64,000 nt of DNA from Deinandra increscens subsp. villosa (GCA_039602395.1 JBCNJP010000010.1:92781729-92845728), one strand, 5' to 3'. Shown: positions 12,101-22,512, counted from the first letter of the stretch. Numbers and translations: made by a program. Notes: generated by a model from the sequence alone, not told the origin.

Positions 12101-14023
12101 ATGGTGTATTTGGGAGTTGAGGAAGGTTCCAAAGAACATAGAATGTATAATCCTTTTACTGATTCAGTTGTTTTGAGTAGGGATGTTAGGTTTGAGGAAT
12201 CCAGGCCATGGGATTGGAAAGGGAAAGAGATTGCTCAAACTAGCTCACAAGGGGATTTAGGCAAGAAGTGTGTAGGGGATACCTTAGAACTTCAAGAAGA
12301 GTGGTCTGATAGTGATGAGGATATACCTGTTCAGGCTGAAACTGTGAGTGAGACAGTAGAACCAGGGAGTAATAGTCAAACATCTACTGTTCCTGTTAGA
12401 AGATCTGGTAGGATCCCAACTGTGTCAACTAGGTTGAATGATTATGTATTAGACCATAGGATGAGAATTAGGGACAAAGACAGGAAGAGGAAGACAACAT
12501 TGCATTGTTGCTTGCTCAAGATGATGAACCTATCTCTTATGAAGAAGCAAAGGACTCTAAGGAATGGAGGCAAGCAATGCAAGAAGAGATCAATGCAATT
12601 GTTAGGAACAAAACTTGGGTTTTAATTGATCCCCCACCAAAATGTCATCCCATAGGACTTAAGTGGTTATATAAAATATTAAGGGATGCTAAGGGTGATG
12701 TAACTAAGTATAAGGCAAGGCTGGTTGTTAAGGGATATGTTCAGCAGCTAGAGGTAGATTATGAAGAGGCATTTGCACCAGTGGCTAGGATAGAAACCAT
12801 AAGGTTAATTTTGTCATATGCTGCTAAAATGTGTTGGAAGGTCTACACTTAGATGTAAAGGCAGCATTCCTGCATGGAGAGCTTCAGGAAACAGTTTTTG
12901 TCAAGCAACCAGAGGGTTACATAGAAACAGGAGGAGAGCATAAAGTGTACAAGTTGGTTAAGGCACTTTATGGGTTGAAGCAGGCTCCAAGAGCCTGGAA
13001 CCAAAGGTTGAATCAGGTTTTGAAGGAAATAGGATTGAGAAGGTGTCAATATGAGTAGGATGTGTATATAAAGTCCAATGGAAATGCTAGACTGATTGTG
13101 GCTGTATATGTAGATGACTTGCTGGTCACAGGGAGTGATCAACAAGAAGTAAGTCAGTTTAAGAATGAGATGATGAGAAGATTTGAGATGACTGACTTGG
13201 GTGAGTTGTGTTAGGTCATAGGAAGGATGAAATAACATTAATTCAGGCTGCATATGCTGCAAAAATAGTTAAGATAGCTGGATTAGAGGACTGCAATGCT
13301 ACTAAATTGCTAATGGAACTGGAATTAGAATAAGTATAAAGAGGGTGGAGAGGTTATGGAAGCTACTAGCTACAGAAAATTAATAGGCTCCTGAGGTACC
13401 TTACACAAACAAGACCATATATTAATTTTGCAGTTAGTGTTTTGAGTAGATTTATGCAAGAACCTAGAGAAGCACATTTAAAGGCAGTAAAAACATCTGA
13501 TTAGATATGTAAAAGGAACTGTGGGGTGTGGTCTGCTATATAGAAGGGCGGAAGGGGGAGATCTAATAGGATATAGTGATAGTAATCATGCAATGGATAG
13601 TGAAGATGGCAAGAGCACATCTGGAAATGTGTTTTACTTTAATGGATCACTTATATCCTGGTTCTCTCAGCAAAAAAAACAGTTGCATTGTCTAGTTGTG
13701 AAGCAGAGTTTATGGCTGCAACTCAGGCAATCAGGCTCAAAAGGATGTTAGAAGATTTAACTAGCAAAGGAGCACCAAAAGGTGTTATTGGTAGTTGATA
13801 ATAAATCAGCTATTGCTCTTATAAAAACCCAGTTTTTCATGGGAGATCAAAGCACATAAGCATGAGATATCATTATATTAGAGAATGTGTTGAAAATAAT
13901 CAAATTTCTGTTGATTTTGTTAGCAGTAATCTTCAAAAGGCTGATATTATGACTAAACCTTTAGCAAGGAACAAATTTGCGGAGGATGTAAAGATGCTTG
14001 GACTGGAAGAATTCAAGGAGTAA
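9171..14023 (+). pseudogene. Broken gag-pol of the short-LTR copia
   Basis: ATG is at 9171. Recognisable in order: gag core (9171-9258, continuing at 9991), with a frame change and stop near 10170; zinc knuckle C-F-K-C-(X4)-H-(X4)-C near 10733; protease motif LDNGASNH near 10953; GAG-pre-integrase WHGRLGH near 11347; integrase from about 11425 with PQQNGCVERRNR near 11813, broken by a frame change near 11740; reverse transcriptase from about 12540, broken near 12840, with YVDD at about 13107; RNase H with YSDSNHA near 13572; stop at 14021. The acidic residues can be followed but at least six stops or frame changes separate the domains, and the hAT-like MITE at 9267 cuts gag. No functional product is expected. 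Gag would package RNA, and pol would process, copy and integrate the element in the nucleus. Confidence 0.85.
9267..9985. mobile_element. hAT-like MITE interrupting the copia gag
   Basis: The ends are CAGGGGTGTGCA and, reverse-complemented, TAGGGGTGTTCA. They are flanked by 8-bp repeats CCACCAAC (9259-9266) and CCACCAAT (9986-9993). Eight-base duplications with CAGGG/TAGGG ends are the hAT signature. Removing the insert joins MLTPTN to YSIWAVK in one gag frame. The 719 bp hold no transposase; they are built of many forward and inverted copies of a CGGTTTATTCGGTT-like word plus a (TA)n tract at 9486-9511, so the insert should fold into a long hairpin. Confidence 0.85.
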
Positions 14024-14197
14024 AGAAACCAGGTTCATTACTTGGTCATGCATTGAATTATATTATGAGGGTAACTAGGCACATTTTGCATACAAATCCT
14101 GTGGATCACTGGTGTAATAATGATGTTATGGTTGCTGTTACATGAAGTTTGATGTGTGATTGAAGTAATGGAACTATGAAAGAATTAAGGGGGAGAA

Positions 14198-14405
14198 TGT
14201 TGTAAACTTTTAGTTAGTTTTGTAATTCTTGTAATAGTTCAGGGGTTAGCTTGTAACTTTTTAATTTGTTTGTTAATTAGCCAATAGGATTAGTTTAAAG
14301 GTTAATAAGAGCTTATATAGCTGTCATCTCCGATTGTGACAAGCGACAAATTCATTTCAATAAAATTCTCCCAGATTCTTTCAATTTCTTGTACTTGTGA
14401 TTAGA
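14198..14405 (+). repeat. 3' LTR of the short-LTR copia
   Basis: It begins TGTTGTAAAC directly after the polypurine tract and ends ATTAGA before the target-site duplication ATAAA. The terminal bases are GA where CA is usual; the 5' LTR also ends in GA, so the change predates the insertion or is typical of this family. Confidence 0.88.
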
Positions 14406-14410
14406 ATAAA

Positions 14411-14917
14411 TCTTAAACCTTATCTGTTTGTTATATTAATTGTACATTTATAGGTAAATGCTAAATAAAGATTACCCGAGAATCGAATCTTCTGGAGCAG
14501 AAAGTAGGTCGGCAAAGACGGAAGAAGTAGGGAAGCAGAACTTTGAAACGCAATCGGTGTTCGGTGGTGGTCGGGCTATGAATGGCAAACCTTGAACCAA
14601 TTTCTTTAAACGGCGAAATTAAGGGTGTTCGGTGGTGGTCGGGATTTGAACGGCAAACTTTCAACCTATTTCTTTGAAGAACGGAGAAATTTTGGCAAGA
14701 AAAAATTAAAAGACGACATAAATTTTATGACCCGCACATTTTTAACTGTACTTATTTTTTTATATGACAGAAATTTATGACGCGCAAAAAATACGTGTCA
14801 TCTACCCTAAGAATTTTTTAATTTACAATTGATTTTTAATTACACGCATTTTTATGCCTCAAGAAACTAGCGCGCGTCATCATTCGCGCGTCAAGAAAGG
14901 CCTTGTTTCTAGTAGTG
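14411..14917 (-). mobile_element. CACTA transposon terminal region (one end)
   Basis: Reverse-complemented, the sequence starts CACTACTAGAAACAAGG at 14917, followed by several TGACGCGCG / GCGCGTCA words within 200 bp, the terminal inverted repeat and subterminal binding-site pattern of CACTA elements. The three bases outside are TGG. The opposite end was not found. The same family end occurs at 38488. The copia element at 5276-14405 appears to have inserted into this CACTA copy. Confidence 0.7.
14549..14694. repeat. Two tandem ~70-bp units inside the CACTA end
   Basis: GGTGTTCGGTGGTGGTCGGG begins at about 14558 and again at about 14627; the following bases (GGCAAAC, CAATTTCTTT / CTATTTCTTT, GGAGAAAT-like) also match, with about 15% differences by eye. 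Confidence 0.7.
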
Positions 14918-15292
14918 TGGAACAAGATTTTCCATACCTACCTTATATGTGTCATGCATAAGCAAACAGTTGTACCACACTATAAGGAAAAACCCGAGCT
15001 ACCTGAGTTAGTTTAATTAGCTTGTTAGTTAAATCATAAATGTCTAAAACACCCTTCATCACCACCAAAATGGTACTTTGCAATTTTCATGAGTTACACA
15101 GCAAGAGAGTAAGATTTTGAGAAAGCAACAATATTACTTTTAATATATACATATAGTGAGACGGACCACCTAAGCAAAGTTGCCTTTCCAATACCCTTTA
15201 ATACCTTGTTGATTCCTTATAGATACCAATGCCTGCAATTAATTATGACATCGAAGATATCATCAATCAATGCCAGCCAGCCAGCCATCAAA
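14918..15292. other. Intergenic sequence between the CACTA end and the LINE
   Basis: No reading frame, transposon end or RNA gene is recognisable. It contains a short GCCAGCCAGCCAGCC run at about 15272. Confidence 0.4.
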
Positions 15293-15331
15293 CAATCAAG
15301 GTATTGGTTTGCATAAATCAACCAAATGAAA

Positions 15332-17497
15332 AAGAATTTGAACAGCAAGAACAAATTTATTCACCATAAAAAGCAAACCCAGCAAGGTGCTGGGCAGCAA
15401 CACCAGGTTACATCAAACACATATTTTTCCAGTCAACTCTCCTTTTACCTCTACATCCACTCCATAATTTAATAGAACTTTTAATATTACATATAATCCT
15501 ACCAACCGAAGGGTCCTTCCCCTGAAATATTACCTCGTTTCGTTCTTTCCAAAAGCACCAACACAAAGTATACACCGCCCCTCAGAACAAATCCAGTTTG
15601 GGTCTAGGAATCCCGTCCACGTCCTGCATCAGCAGCACCTTCGCAATCGAAGACACCACCATAATCGGCACCATGAACCACGTTGAGATCCACTGCCATA
15701 TAATGGTCGCAAATCGGCATCCATACATCAGATGAAACGCAGACTCCGCTCTCCGAATCGCAAAGCCTACACGTCCCAGATCCGACCACAACGCCCCTCT
15801 TAGCCAAGGCATCAGTAGTGGCAAACCGTTCCCGCGCCGCCCTTCAGACAAACACATTGACCTTAGGAGGAACTAATTTGCACCATTTCGTCTTACAACC
15901 AACACCAACCACCTGATCCTTGACCATTAACCTTCTAATATCTTTGGCCGAAAAATCCTTACCCGATGATGGATTCCATCTCCACCGCCCGTTATCCCAC
16001 ACAATCCCCCTCTCCAAATCCACCTCCTTTTTCTTTAGCTCCTGTCCCGCCGAGATAATATTCTTCCAAACCCCGGTGATCGACCGTTTACACAGAAATA
16101 GGGACGGCCTCCCAACAACCACATGAATCGCCAAGATCACCCGGGCCCAAAGACTATCCTCCTCGTTCTTGAGCCTCCACAACCACTTACTAAGAAGACT
16201 CATATTAAACTCCTCCAAATTGACCATCCCCAAGCCCCTGTCAACTTTAGGCAAGCAAAGCGTCTCCTTATTGACCCAATGAATCTTCTTGGAATCACTT
16301 GACCCACCCCAAAGAAATCGAAACCGAATCCCAATCAACTCCTCAATCACCATTTTAGGAGCTTTGAACAACGAAAAATAATAAGTCGGAAGACTATCAA
16401 TGACACTTTTAACCAAAGTCAATCGCCCGGCAAACGATAGAACTTTGGCCTTCCAACGGGATAACCTTTTATTGAAAATCTCCACCAAGGGACTCCAACT
16501 CATCCGCCGATTCATGTTCTCACCCACCTTCATTCCCAAATAAACAAACGGCATTGTCCCCGCCAAACATTTCATACAATCCGCCATCCTTGTCACCTCC
16601 GTCGAATCAACGTTAACCCCAAAAAGCGCACTTTTATCAAAATTTACCTTTAGCCCCGAAACAAGGTAGAAACACCGAAGGATCCTCACAATGTTGGCCG
16701 CATTATCATCACACCACTCCCCAATAAGCATCGCATCATCGGCGTAAAACAAATGTGAAAGAATCGGCCCCTCATTCGGGAGTCTTAGCCCATTAAACAT
16801 ACCCATGGACCTAGCTCTACGAAGCATCCAATAAAGCGCCTCATTGCCACCACAAATAAGTACAGGGAAAGAGGATCACCTTGCCTAACCCCTTTATAAC
16901 AATTAAACTCCGTCGTAGGTGACCCATTCACCAAAACCGACGCCCTAGCCGAAGCCAAAATCCCTTTGACCCACAATCTCCACCTAGAAGGAAAAACCAT
17001 TTGCCCCAAAACCGAATCAATAAACTCCCAATCCAACGAGTCATAAGCTTTCCGAAAGTCAATTTTGAACACCAACCCACGTTTCTTTGAACTCTTTAAC
17101 CAAGACACCACCTCATTAATCATAAGTGGCCCATCCACAATGTTCCGCCCCACAACAAACCCCATTTGAGTCTCCGAAATAATAGGACCCAACACCGACT
17201 TCATCCAACAAGCAAGCACCTTAGAGATGATTTTGGAGATACTCCCTAAAAGACTTATCGGCTGAAAGTCTCCTAAGGATTGAGCATTCTCCACTTTCCA
17301 AAAAAATTTATAAAAGTCAAGATTAAAAAAACTCAAAACATATGTGGAAAATGATAGATACATATATACCTTTACAAACCCAATCGCTTTCTTTGCACTT
17401 TCCTGTCCCACTCTTAGACAATGAGTCTCCAATCAAATTAAGAAGATAATATCATTGTATGTACATATATACATGCACAAATCCAATCGCTTTCTTT
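15332..17497 (-). mobile_element. 5'-truncated L1-type LINE
   Basis: The minus strand encodes the second half of a plant L1 ORF2 and ends in a typical LINE 3' untranslated region containing CAGCACCTTGCTGGGTTTGC near 15385. Flanks of about 35 bp match imperfectly (15293-15331 and 17498-17535, core AAGGTATTGNTTTNCATAAA), a likely long target-site duplication. The LINE coding part begins near 17310; the extra 190 bp up to the right duplication contain a local ~40-bp repeat (CAATCGCTTTCTTT at 17382 and 17485) and may be filler DNA made at insertion. Confidence 0.75.
15582..17310 (-). pseudogene. LINE ORF2 fragment: reverse transcriptase and zf-RVT region
   Basis: In plant L1 elements ORF2 nicks the target and copies the RNA in place. 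Here the endonuclease half is missing. From 17310 the frame carries the reverse transcriptase start (FQPISLLGSISKIISKVLA), the FKIDFRKAYDSLDW motif (usual FRKAFDSVDW, catalytic Asp present) and the GVRQGDPLS motif. A frame change near 16850 leads to a 327-residue frame with the catalytic YADD box (LFYADDAMLIGEW) at about 16740, then thumb and connection regions to the start of the zf-RVT domain (WCKLVPPKVNVFV) near 15850. Two more frame changes split the zf-RVT part between 15850 and 15582. It is a dead copy; the intact catalytic motifs suggest moderate age. Confidence 0.85.
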
Positions 17498-17655
17498 TCA
17501 AGGTATTGCTTTACATAAATCAACAAAATGAAATTAATTAATTTCATTGTTACTTCAAGAGACTCTGCGACTTGATGGTCGGCGGAGTAATCATGACAGC
17601 TTAATTCACCTCTTTCGTCTTTGGTTATGGTCTAGTAATGCTTTGTAGAAATATG

Positions 17656-18546
17656 TTGCAAACAATAAAAAAACGAAAATAAAAAATACGAATTTTTGTC
17701 AATAAAAAGTGTCTAATCAAATTGAATTAAAAGAGCATCTTAATCCTAATAAAGCACTAAAATAGTTGCCACATGTTTTCATTTTAAAGGGTCCACATCA
17801 CCATTGCCACATGTCAAACTCATAATTAACTACAATTTAGTAAATAACCAATTAAGACTAATTACCAATTTTGTCCAAATTAAACTTTTACTCCAAAAAA
17901 AATGACAAAATTAATATAGATTTGATAAATTTACTAAATAATTTGAGTGTTTGTAAAAAAATTAATCAACAATTTGTCAAACATAATAAATTTCTTTAAT
18001 TTATTAAATTATCACTTACTGTTTTATATGAATTTTACATTAATCATAATTTTCAGTTCTCTTAATCTTTTTTTAACCGTTTAACATTATGAACCCAATA
18101 TCAACCCGTGTAGTATACGGGTTACTAACCTAGTAATAATATATATGGTTATAATTTTAGTAATAATCACTGTAGTATAACGTATGTAGGACATTTTTTG
18201 AAGGTTTCGATGACACAATATAGTAAAACAAATTTGGACGAGGGGTTTTTTCCTTCAATAATGTGCTTGTGATGAGTATGGGATATAAATTAACGACAAA
18301 AATCAATTTATTTTTCTAGTATTCATGATCAAATCTTTATCAAATTAATTGTTTACAATCATTTTATGTTTTTGAATGTTTCTAACCATATATGTAAAAC
18401 AAAGAAACCAACTTGTTAGCTCAATCACATGTTTTAGAGATATATATAGCGTTCCATGAAATTGTTACGGACGCATTTCTAATAAAGTAACGGTTATGTT
18501 AATTTGATATTTGTGAGTTTACTTGGTACTCGATGGCTAATCATCA
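17656..18546. repeat. Duplicated spacer, copy A (homologous to 38489-38963)
   Basis: The stretch from TTGCAAACAAT to GATGGCTAATCATCA matches 38489-38963 apart from the Helitron at 17738-18133 and small indels. Shared landmarks include CTTCAATAATGTGCTTGTGA, TTTTTCTAGTATTCAT and GCTCAATCACATGTTTTAGAG. The homology continues at 33169 on the far side of the large Helitron, so copies A plus 33169-36388 were once contiguous, as copy B still is. Confidence 0.85.
17738..18133 (+). mobile_element. Small non-autonomous Helitron 1
   Basis: It starts TC (TCTTAATCCTAATAAAGC), ends CTAG and has a hairpin CCCGTGTAGTATACGGG about 11 bp before the end. It sits between A and T. The paralogous spacer shows the empty site A|T at 38567/38568. 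All are Helitron rules. It is AT-rich with no reading frame. Related copies lie at 51511-51897 (inverted), 57222-57566 and 57570-57977. Confidence 0.9.
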
Positions 18547-18564
18547 TCTATTTTAATAAAAGAA

Positions 18565-18763
18565 TTTTTTCAAGACAGCCCTTCCCGACGTTGTTTTCCC
18601 GCCCTAAAATCCTCCACCGCTGTTTCATTCCCACAATTCATAACCCATTCCCTGCTTAAATCCCTAAAATTCTCCCTGGATTCGATCGATTTGCAAGGCT
18701 TCACTCATCAAACCATCGTTTTTCCTTCGATCGCTCCATCTTGACGACCAAAATTAAAAAGGT
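18565..18763 (+). other. Exon-like fragment captured by the Helitron (5' part)
   Basis: A C-rich stretch resembling a 5' untranslated exon (CTTCCCGACGTTGTTTTCCC, later TTCGATCGATTTGC) ends at AAAAAG followed by GTAAAC, a possible splice donor. No start codon or protein is assigned. Together with similar pieces beyond the SIRE element (about 31182-31290, ending CAG|GTAATATC), it looks like the start of a host gene. Confidence 0.35.
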
Positions 18764-18911
18764 AAACTTTCAAAATCTTTCAATCGCGTTTTTTTTTCGT
18801 TACTAAAACATAATCGCTAATTTTTTTTGTTCAATCTGTGTTGTAAATCAACAATTATTAGTAATACAAACGATTGTGTTGGGAATGTTTTGCTAGGCAA
18901 AATTCCTAAGT

Positions 18912-19002
18912 CAGAGTTCCGAAGGAAGTTCCTCCGGAACTTTATTTACACTAAGGAGTTCCTCCGGAACTTTCACTTAGTTACTCCGGAACTTTGACTT
19001 TC
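18912..19002 (+). repeat. U3 cluster of TTCCGGAA-type palindromic words (element B)
   Basis: GTTCCGAAGGAAGTTCC, CTCCGGAACTTTA, GTTCCTCCGGAACTTTC and ACTCCGGAACTTTG lie within 90 bp, starting about 35 bp after the LTR start. Several contain TTCnnGAA or GAAnnTTC, the half-site arrangement of a heat-shock element. The same words recur at 21967-22203 and 26238-26530. Confidence 0.8.
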
Positions 19003-19205
19003 TCTCTCTGCACAAGTTCCAAAGCATAAAGCTGTCAGGAAGCAGTTTTACTTTACGGCATGCTGTACACTGTTCACCGAAAAGTCTACTCAACTGTTCA
19101 CAGAAGCATGCTTGTACTTCAACAACTTTCGGAGTAGATAATGTTTGTTTATTTAGCCTAGGGGCTAAAAGGAAATAAAAGAATATCTTTTATTTCCTCC
19201 TTGCA

Positions 19206-19219
19206 CTATATATATATTA
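19206..19219 (+). promoter_or_regulatory. TATA box in the 5' LTR of element B
   Basis: CTATATATATATTA about 330 bp into the LTR, about 210 bp downstream of the word cluster; the likely core promoter at the U3/R border. Confidence 0.55.
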
Positions 19220-19474
19220 GTTTTACTTCATTGTTTAGTGGCGATCCCTGAACTATATTTCAGTTGTAACTCTCTTGTAAACATCATTGAAGTATCAATA
19301 TAGTAGTGCTTGGAATTTATATCTCTTGTGCATGTACTTTACTTCTTGTTTACTAGTTACACTTTCGGATCAATACATCTTTGTTAAGAACACAAACAAG
19401 TCTGATTCCGCCTTTCTTGTTTGAAACCTTCTTGTAACTTGATAAGGTTAACAGGTTAACCACGATCCAACAAG

Positions 19475-19487
19475 TGGTATCAGAGCC
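19475..19487 (+). other. Primer-binding site of element B
   Basis: TGGTATCAGAGCC, initiator tRNA-Met type, two bases after the LTR. Confidence 0.9.
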
Positions 19488-19593
19488 TTGGCTCTTGTGT
19501 TCAAAAGTTTTAAAGAATTTTCTAAAACTTTTCTTACTTGAAGGTGTTCTGTTTGCTTTAGATAAGACTGTTGCATTTTCTCAATCTCTGAAT

Positions 19594-22494
19594 ATGAGTG
19601 AACTAAGAAATGGCAGCACTAACAAACCACCTACTTTTACTCCTGATGACTTTGACACCTGGAAACTTCGAATGGAAATTTTCTGTAAAAACACTGACCA
19701 CAAAATGTGGGCTTCCATTCAATCAGGACCACAAGTTATTAAAACCAAATCTGTGACAAATCCAAATGTTGAGTTGATAAAAACGTATGAGAATTATTCT
19801 GATGAGGACCATAAGACCTGTGAAGGTGACTACAAAGCTATGTGGGCACTCCAGGCAGCTCTTCCTAATTCTATACTTATTGGCTTTAAGAGATGCAAAA
19901 CTGCACATGATCTTTGGAAAGCACTCATCGAAATGTATGAAGGAACAGAGGAGGTTAAGGAGAATAAGAAAGATGTCTTAAAACAAAGATATGAAAATTT
20001 CTGTCAAAATTTCTGTCATAAAAGAGGTGAAACCATGTCTGAACAGTATTTGAGATATGTGAAACTGATAGATGAACTGCAGGGAGCAGATGTCAAACTT
20101 GACAATGCTGATATAATCAGAAAATTTCTAAGATCTTTACCTGAAGTTTGGACTGTCTATACAGTTAGCATAAAATACAGTCGTGATCTCAAAACTTTAA
20201 AACTAGGAGATCTCTATGGAATGCTGAGTGCACATGAGATGGAGATGAATGAGAAGTCTGGTGTTTCATCTAACCAGACATCATCCTCCAAAGGCACTTT
20301 GGCCCTCATTACTGCTAACTCAGAAAACTATTCAGATCATGAACCATTTGCTCCATTTTCTGAGTCTCCTAAGGGACAAGAGGTTTCATACTTTCAAAAC
20401 TTTGCAAATGTTGCTAACAATTCTTACACAGGGTTCACTAGATCAGATCTAGAATGCATTAGTGCTGATGATCTAGAAGAAATTGATATCACAACCCAGC
20501 TTGCTATGGTGTCACTGAGGGCACAGAGGTTCTACAAGAGAACAGGAAGGAAGTTTAATAGAGACAAGAATGCTCCTATTGGCCTTGACAAAGCAAAAGT
20601 CAAGTGTTATAACTGTCATCAGTTAGGACACTTTGCCAGGGAGTGTTCTCAGCCAAGAAGAGAAAACAACTACAATGCTGAGAAGAAACAAGAGTACAAC
20701 AAACCAAGCTCTAGTTTCACTAAACCAAGCTCTTCTTCAGGCCCCACTCCACCAAAGCCCTCATACAACAACCAAAGTCATGCAACTGCTGCTGTTGCAA
20801 ACCAAACAGGGTTTGTAGACTGGGAAGATGTAATGAGTGAGTTTGCTCCAATCAACCATGCCCTGATGGCTAGTGGTTCTTCACCTGCAAATGCAGAGGT
20901 AAACTCAAACTCTGAACTATCAATTGAACCTGCGAATGTTTTGTGCACACCAAAGTGTATTGAAATGGTTGAAAACTACAAAAAGCATAATCTGGCCTTA
21001 ATAGAAGAATTGGCAAATCTTAATGAGTTGAAAGAGTACTCAAAAAGGGCAGATATAGCTTATTCAACCAAAACTGATGAGCTGAAACAAACAATAAGGC
21101 TTTTAAAACATCAACAAACTGATTTTATCACCCAAATGGATGATGTTGTAGCACAACTGAAAATTTCACAAAAACAAAATGAGGAATATGTGCTAGATAT
21201 TGACACCCTAAAGGATCAGTTAAGAGAAGCCTTGAACACTGCTGATAAGTTTCAAATTGCCAGTGAAAAAGCAGAGAAATTATGGCACAATCACACACAT
21301 GGAAAGGGAGGTTCATTTTTTGGAAATGTAGAGAATCCTGACTCTTATACTAGTCTTGTATCTCTACCTCTCAAGGAAACAAGTGTTTCTCTAACCCCTG
21401 ACCCAATAGAGAATGGTCCAACAATTGAGGACCTCTCTAATGAGTGTGAAAGTGAAAATCACACTGGTTTGTCATATTCACCACCAACAGGTTTAACAAG
21501 CATTTCTGCTGAGATTGAAAAACTGAAAATTTCAAAACCAACTGTTAAGGTTTCATCTCCAAAATTTTCAAAAATCAAAGGTGAATTGACTGAAACCAAA
21601 AGCTCAAAGCCAACAGTTGTGAGTGCAAAACCTGTTGTCAAGCAAACCACTGAAATTTTGCCTTTAAAACACCAAAATTCCCATAAATCTTTGAGGGAAT
21701 GTATTATTTGTGGTGAAATGGGACATGTTGCTGTTCACTGTTCTTTTAACCCTTTCAAACAGATAATAAAAACTGCAAATGCTCCTTCACAAGGAAATCA
21801 TAATCTGTTTAACTCAAAGAAGCAAAAGGACAATAGAAATGTGTCACCAAGGAGATCACAGGGTGATCAAGGGCAAAGTGGTCAAACTCAGAAAGTTTGG
21901 ATTGGAAATGAGAAGAACAACAGCTTCTCTCAAGTTAAAAGAAATGTTTTTCCCAAGTTTCAAAACTCCGCAGGAACTTCATTTCTTCCGGAAGAACTTT
22001 CCTCCGGAAGAAGTACAGTTCCTCCGGAACATTTCAAGAACAACAGGTCTGCAAAATTTTCAAAACAAAGACCTGAATTTCAATCTGATAACTTTCATCA
22101 AGATGATTCACGAGCAAAATCTGCTCCTCGTGAAAGGAAACAATTTTCTGAACAGTATGATGTGCACAAGTTTCCTGCACAAGTGAGTTCCCGCGGAACT
22201 CAGTTCTCCCATACTGAATTTCCCACTGTTGACTCTCAACCAAAATTTGAAAATGCAAAGCAGAGAAACAACAGAAAATACAAGGAAAAGAAGGCTTTTA
22301 TAAAGAAACATGGTTTTCCCAAATGGCAAAGTTTCATTAAGAGTCAAAATGAGAAAAGGGTCAACTTTTCAGAACATGATGATTTCATACCTGAAGATCA
22401 AGGACCAAACCAACTTGTTTTAAGAGAATACTCTTACAATGATGCCATGGGAAGACCCAAGACCACAAAGGCTTGGGTCTCATACACCAACTAA
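19594..22494 (+). CDS. Gag polyprotein of SIRE element B
   Basis: 966 residues. The start is the ATG at 19594 (MSELRNGSTNK); the open frame reaches back to 19474 but only from a GTG in the primer site. Gag forms the virus-like particle and binds element RNA. Residues about 10-230 are the copia gag core. A zinc knuckle C-Y-N-C-(X4)-H-(X4)-C lies near residue 339, preceded by the DDLEEIDITTQLAMVSLRAQ region. Residues about 455-570 are Lys/Glu/Leu-rich with coiled-coil character. A second CCHC-like finger (C-I-I-C-(X4)-H-(X4)-C) lies near residue 705. The Lys/Ser/Phe-rich tail (about 790-870) contains TTCCGGAAG words at DNA level, translating to SSGRSTVPPEHF. The frame ends with TAA at 22492, and pol follows in the same frame. 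Gag of this size, far above the usual copia gag, is typical of SIRE-like elements. No internal defect is visible. Confidence 0.9.
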   Translation: MSELRNGSTNKPPTFTPDDFDTWKLRMEIFCKNTDHKMWASIQSGPQVIKTKSVTNPNVELIKTYENYSDEDHKTCEGDYKAMWALQAALPNSILIGFKRCKTAHDLWKALIEMYEGTEEVKENKKDVLKQRYENFCQNFCHKRGETMSEQYLRYVKLIDELQGADVKLDNADIIRKFLRSLPEVWTVYTVSIKYSRDLKTLKLGDLYGMLSAHEMEMNEKSGVSSNQTSSSKGTLALITANSENYSDHEPFAPFSESPKGQEVSYFQNFANVANNSYTGFTRSDLECISADDLEEIDITTQLAMVSLRAQRFYKRTGRKFNRDKNAPIGLDKAKVKCYNCHQLGHFARECSQPRRENNYNAEKKQEYNKPSSSFTKPSSSSGPTPPKPSYNNQSHATAAVANQTGFVDWEDVMSEFAPINHALMASGSSPANAEVNSNSELSIEPANVLCTPKCIEMVENYKKHNLALIEELANLNELKEYSKRADIAYSTKTDELKQTIRLLKHQQTDFITQMDDVVAQLKISQKQNEEYVLDIDTLKDQLREALNTADKFQIASEKAEKLWHNHTHGKGGSFFGNVENPDSYTSLVSLPLKETSVSLTPDPIENGPTIEDLSNECESENHTGLSYSPPTGLTSISAEIEKLKISKPTVKVSSPKFSKIKGELTETKSSKPTVVSAKPVVKQTTEILPLKHQNSHKSLRECIICGEMGHVAVHCSFNPFKQIIKTANAPSQGNHNLFNSKKQKDNRNVSPRRSQGDQGQSGQTQKVWIGNEKNNSFSQVKRNVFPKFQNSAGTSFLPEELSSGRSTVPPEHFKNNRSAKFSKQRPEFQSDNFHQDDSRAKSAPRERKQFSEQYDVHKFPAQVSSRGTQFSHTEFPTVDSQPKFENAKQRNNRKYKEKKAFIKKHGFPKWQSFIKSQNEKRVNFSEHDDFIPEDQGPNQLVLREYSYNDAMGRPKTTKAWVSYTN
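21967..22203 (+). repeat. TTCCGGAA-type words inside the gag coding region
   Basis: CTCCGCAGGAACTT, CTTCCGGAAGAACTTTCC, CTCCGGAAGAAG, GTTCCTCCGGAAC and GTTCCCGCGGAACTC lie within the frame of gag, in the low-complexity tail. The same word family occupies the LTR U3. Confidence 0.8.
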
Positions 22495-22512
22495 CCATGT
22501 TGCTTACCTGTG
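22492..22512 (+). other. In-frame stop separating gag and pol
   Basis: gag ends TAA (22492-22494) and the same frame stays open through pol with no ATG near the junction. Pol would need readthrough, a recoding event or splicing for expression, or this is a point mutation of a once fused gag-pol. The codon after the stop is CCA, which is not one of the known plant readthrough contexts. Confidence 0.7.

Larger units (their letters stand above)
5276..14405 (+). mobile_element. Decayed short-LTR Ty1/copia element with two nested insertions
   Basis: The 5' LTR starts TGTTGTAAACT at 5276 and the 3' LTR starts with the same bases at 14198. The flanking five bases are ATAAA on both sides (5271-5275 and 14406-14410), a perfect target-site duplication. 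PBS TGGTATCAGAGC is at 9012 and the polypurine tract AAGGGGGAGAA at 14187-14197. After removing a 3.5-kb solo LTR (5287-8810) and a 719-bp MITE (9267-9985) the element is about 4.9 kb with LTRs of about 205 bp, a size typical of the Ale/Retrofit lineage (inference). By hand count the LTRs differ at about 11 of 205 positions plus one small gap, and gag-pol is broken, so it is old. Confidence 0.88.
18877..19472 (+). repeat. 5' LTR of element B
   Basis: Starts TGTTGGGAATG and ends GATCCAACA, 596 bp. U3 carries a cluster of TTCCGGAA-type words at 18915-18995; a TATA-like run lies at 19206-19219. Confidence 0.93.

Noticed and set aside
19474..19593. N-terminal extension of the SIRE gag frame
   Set aside because: It begins at a GTG inside the primer-binding site and runs through non-coding leader; the ATG at 19594 is the natural start.
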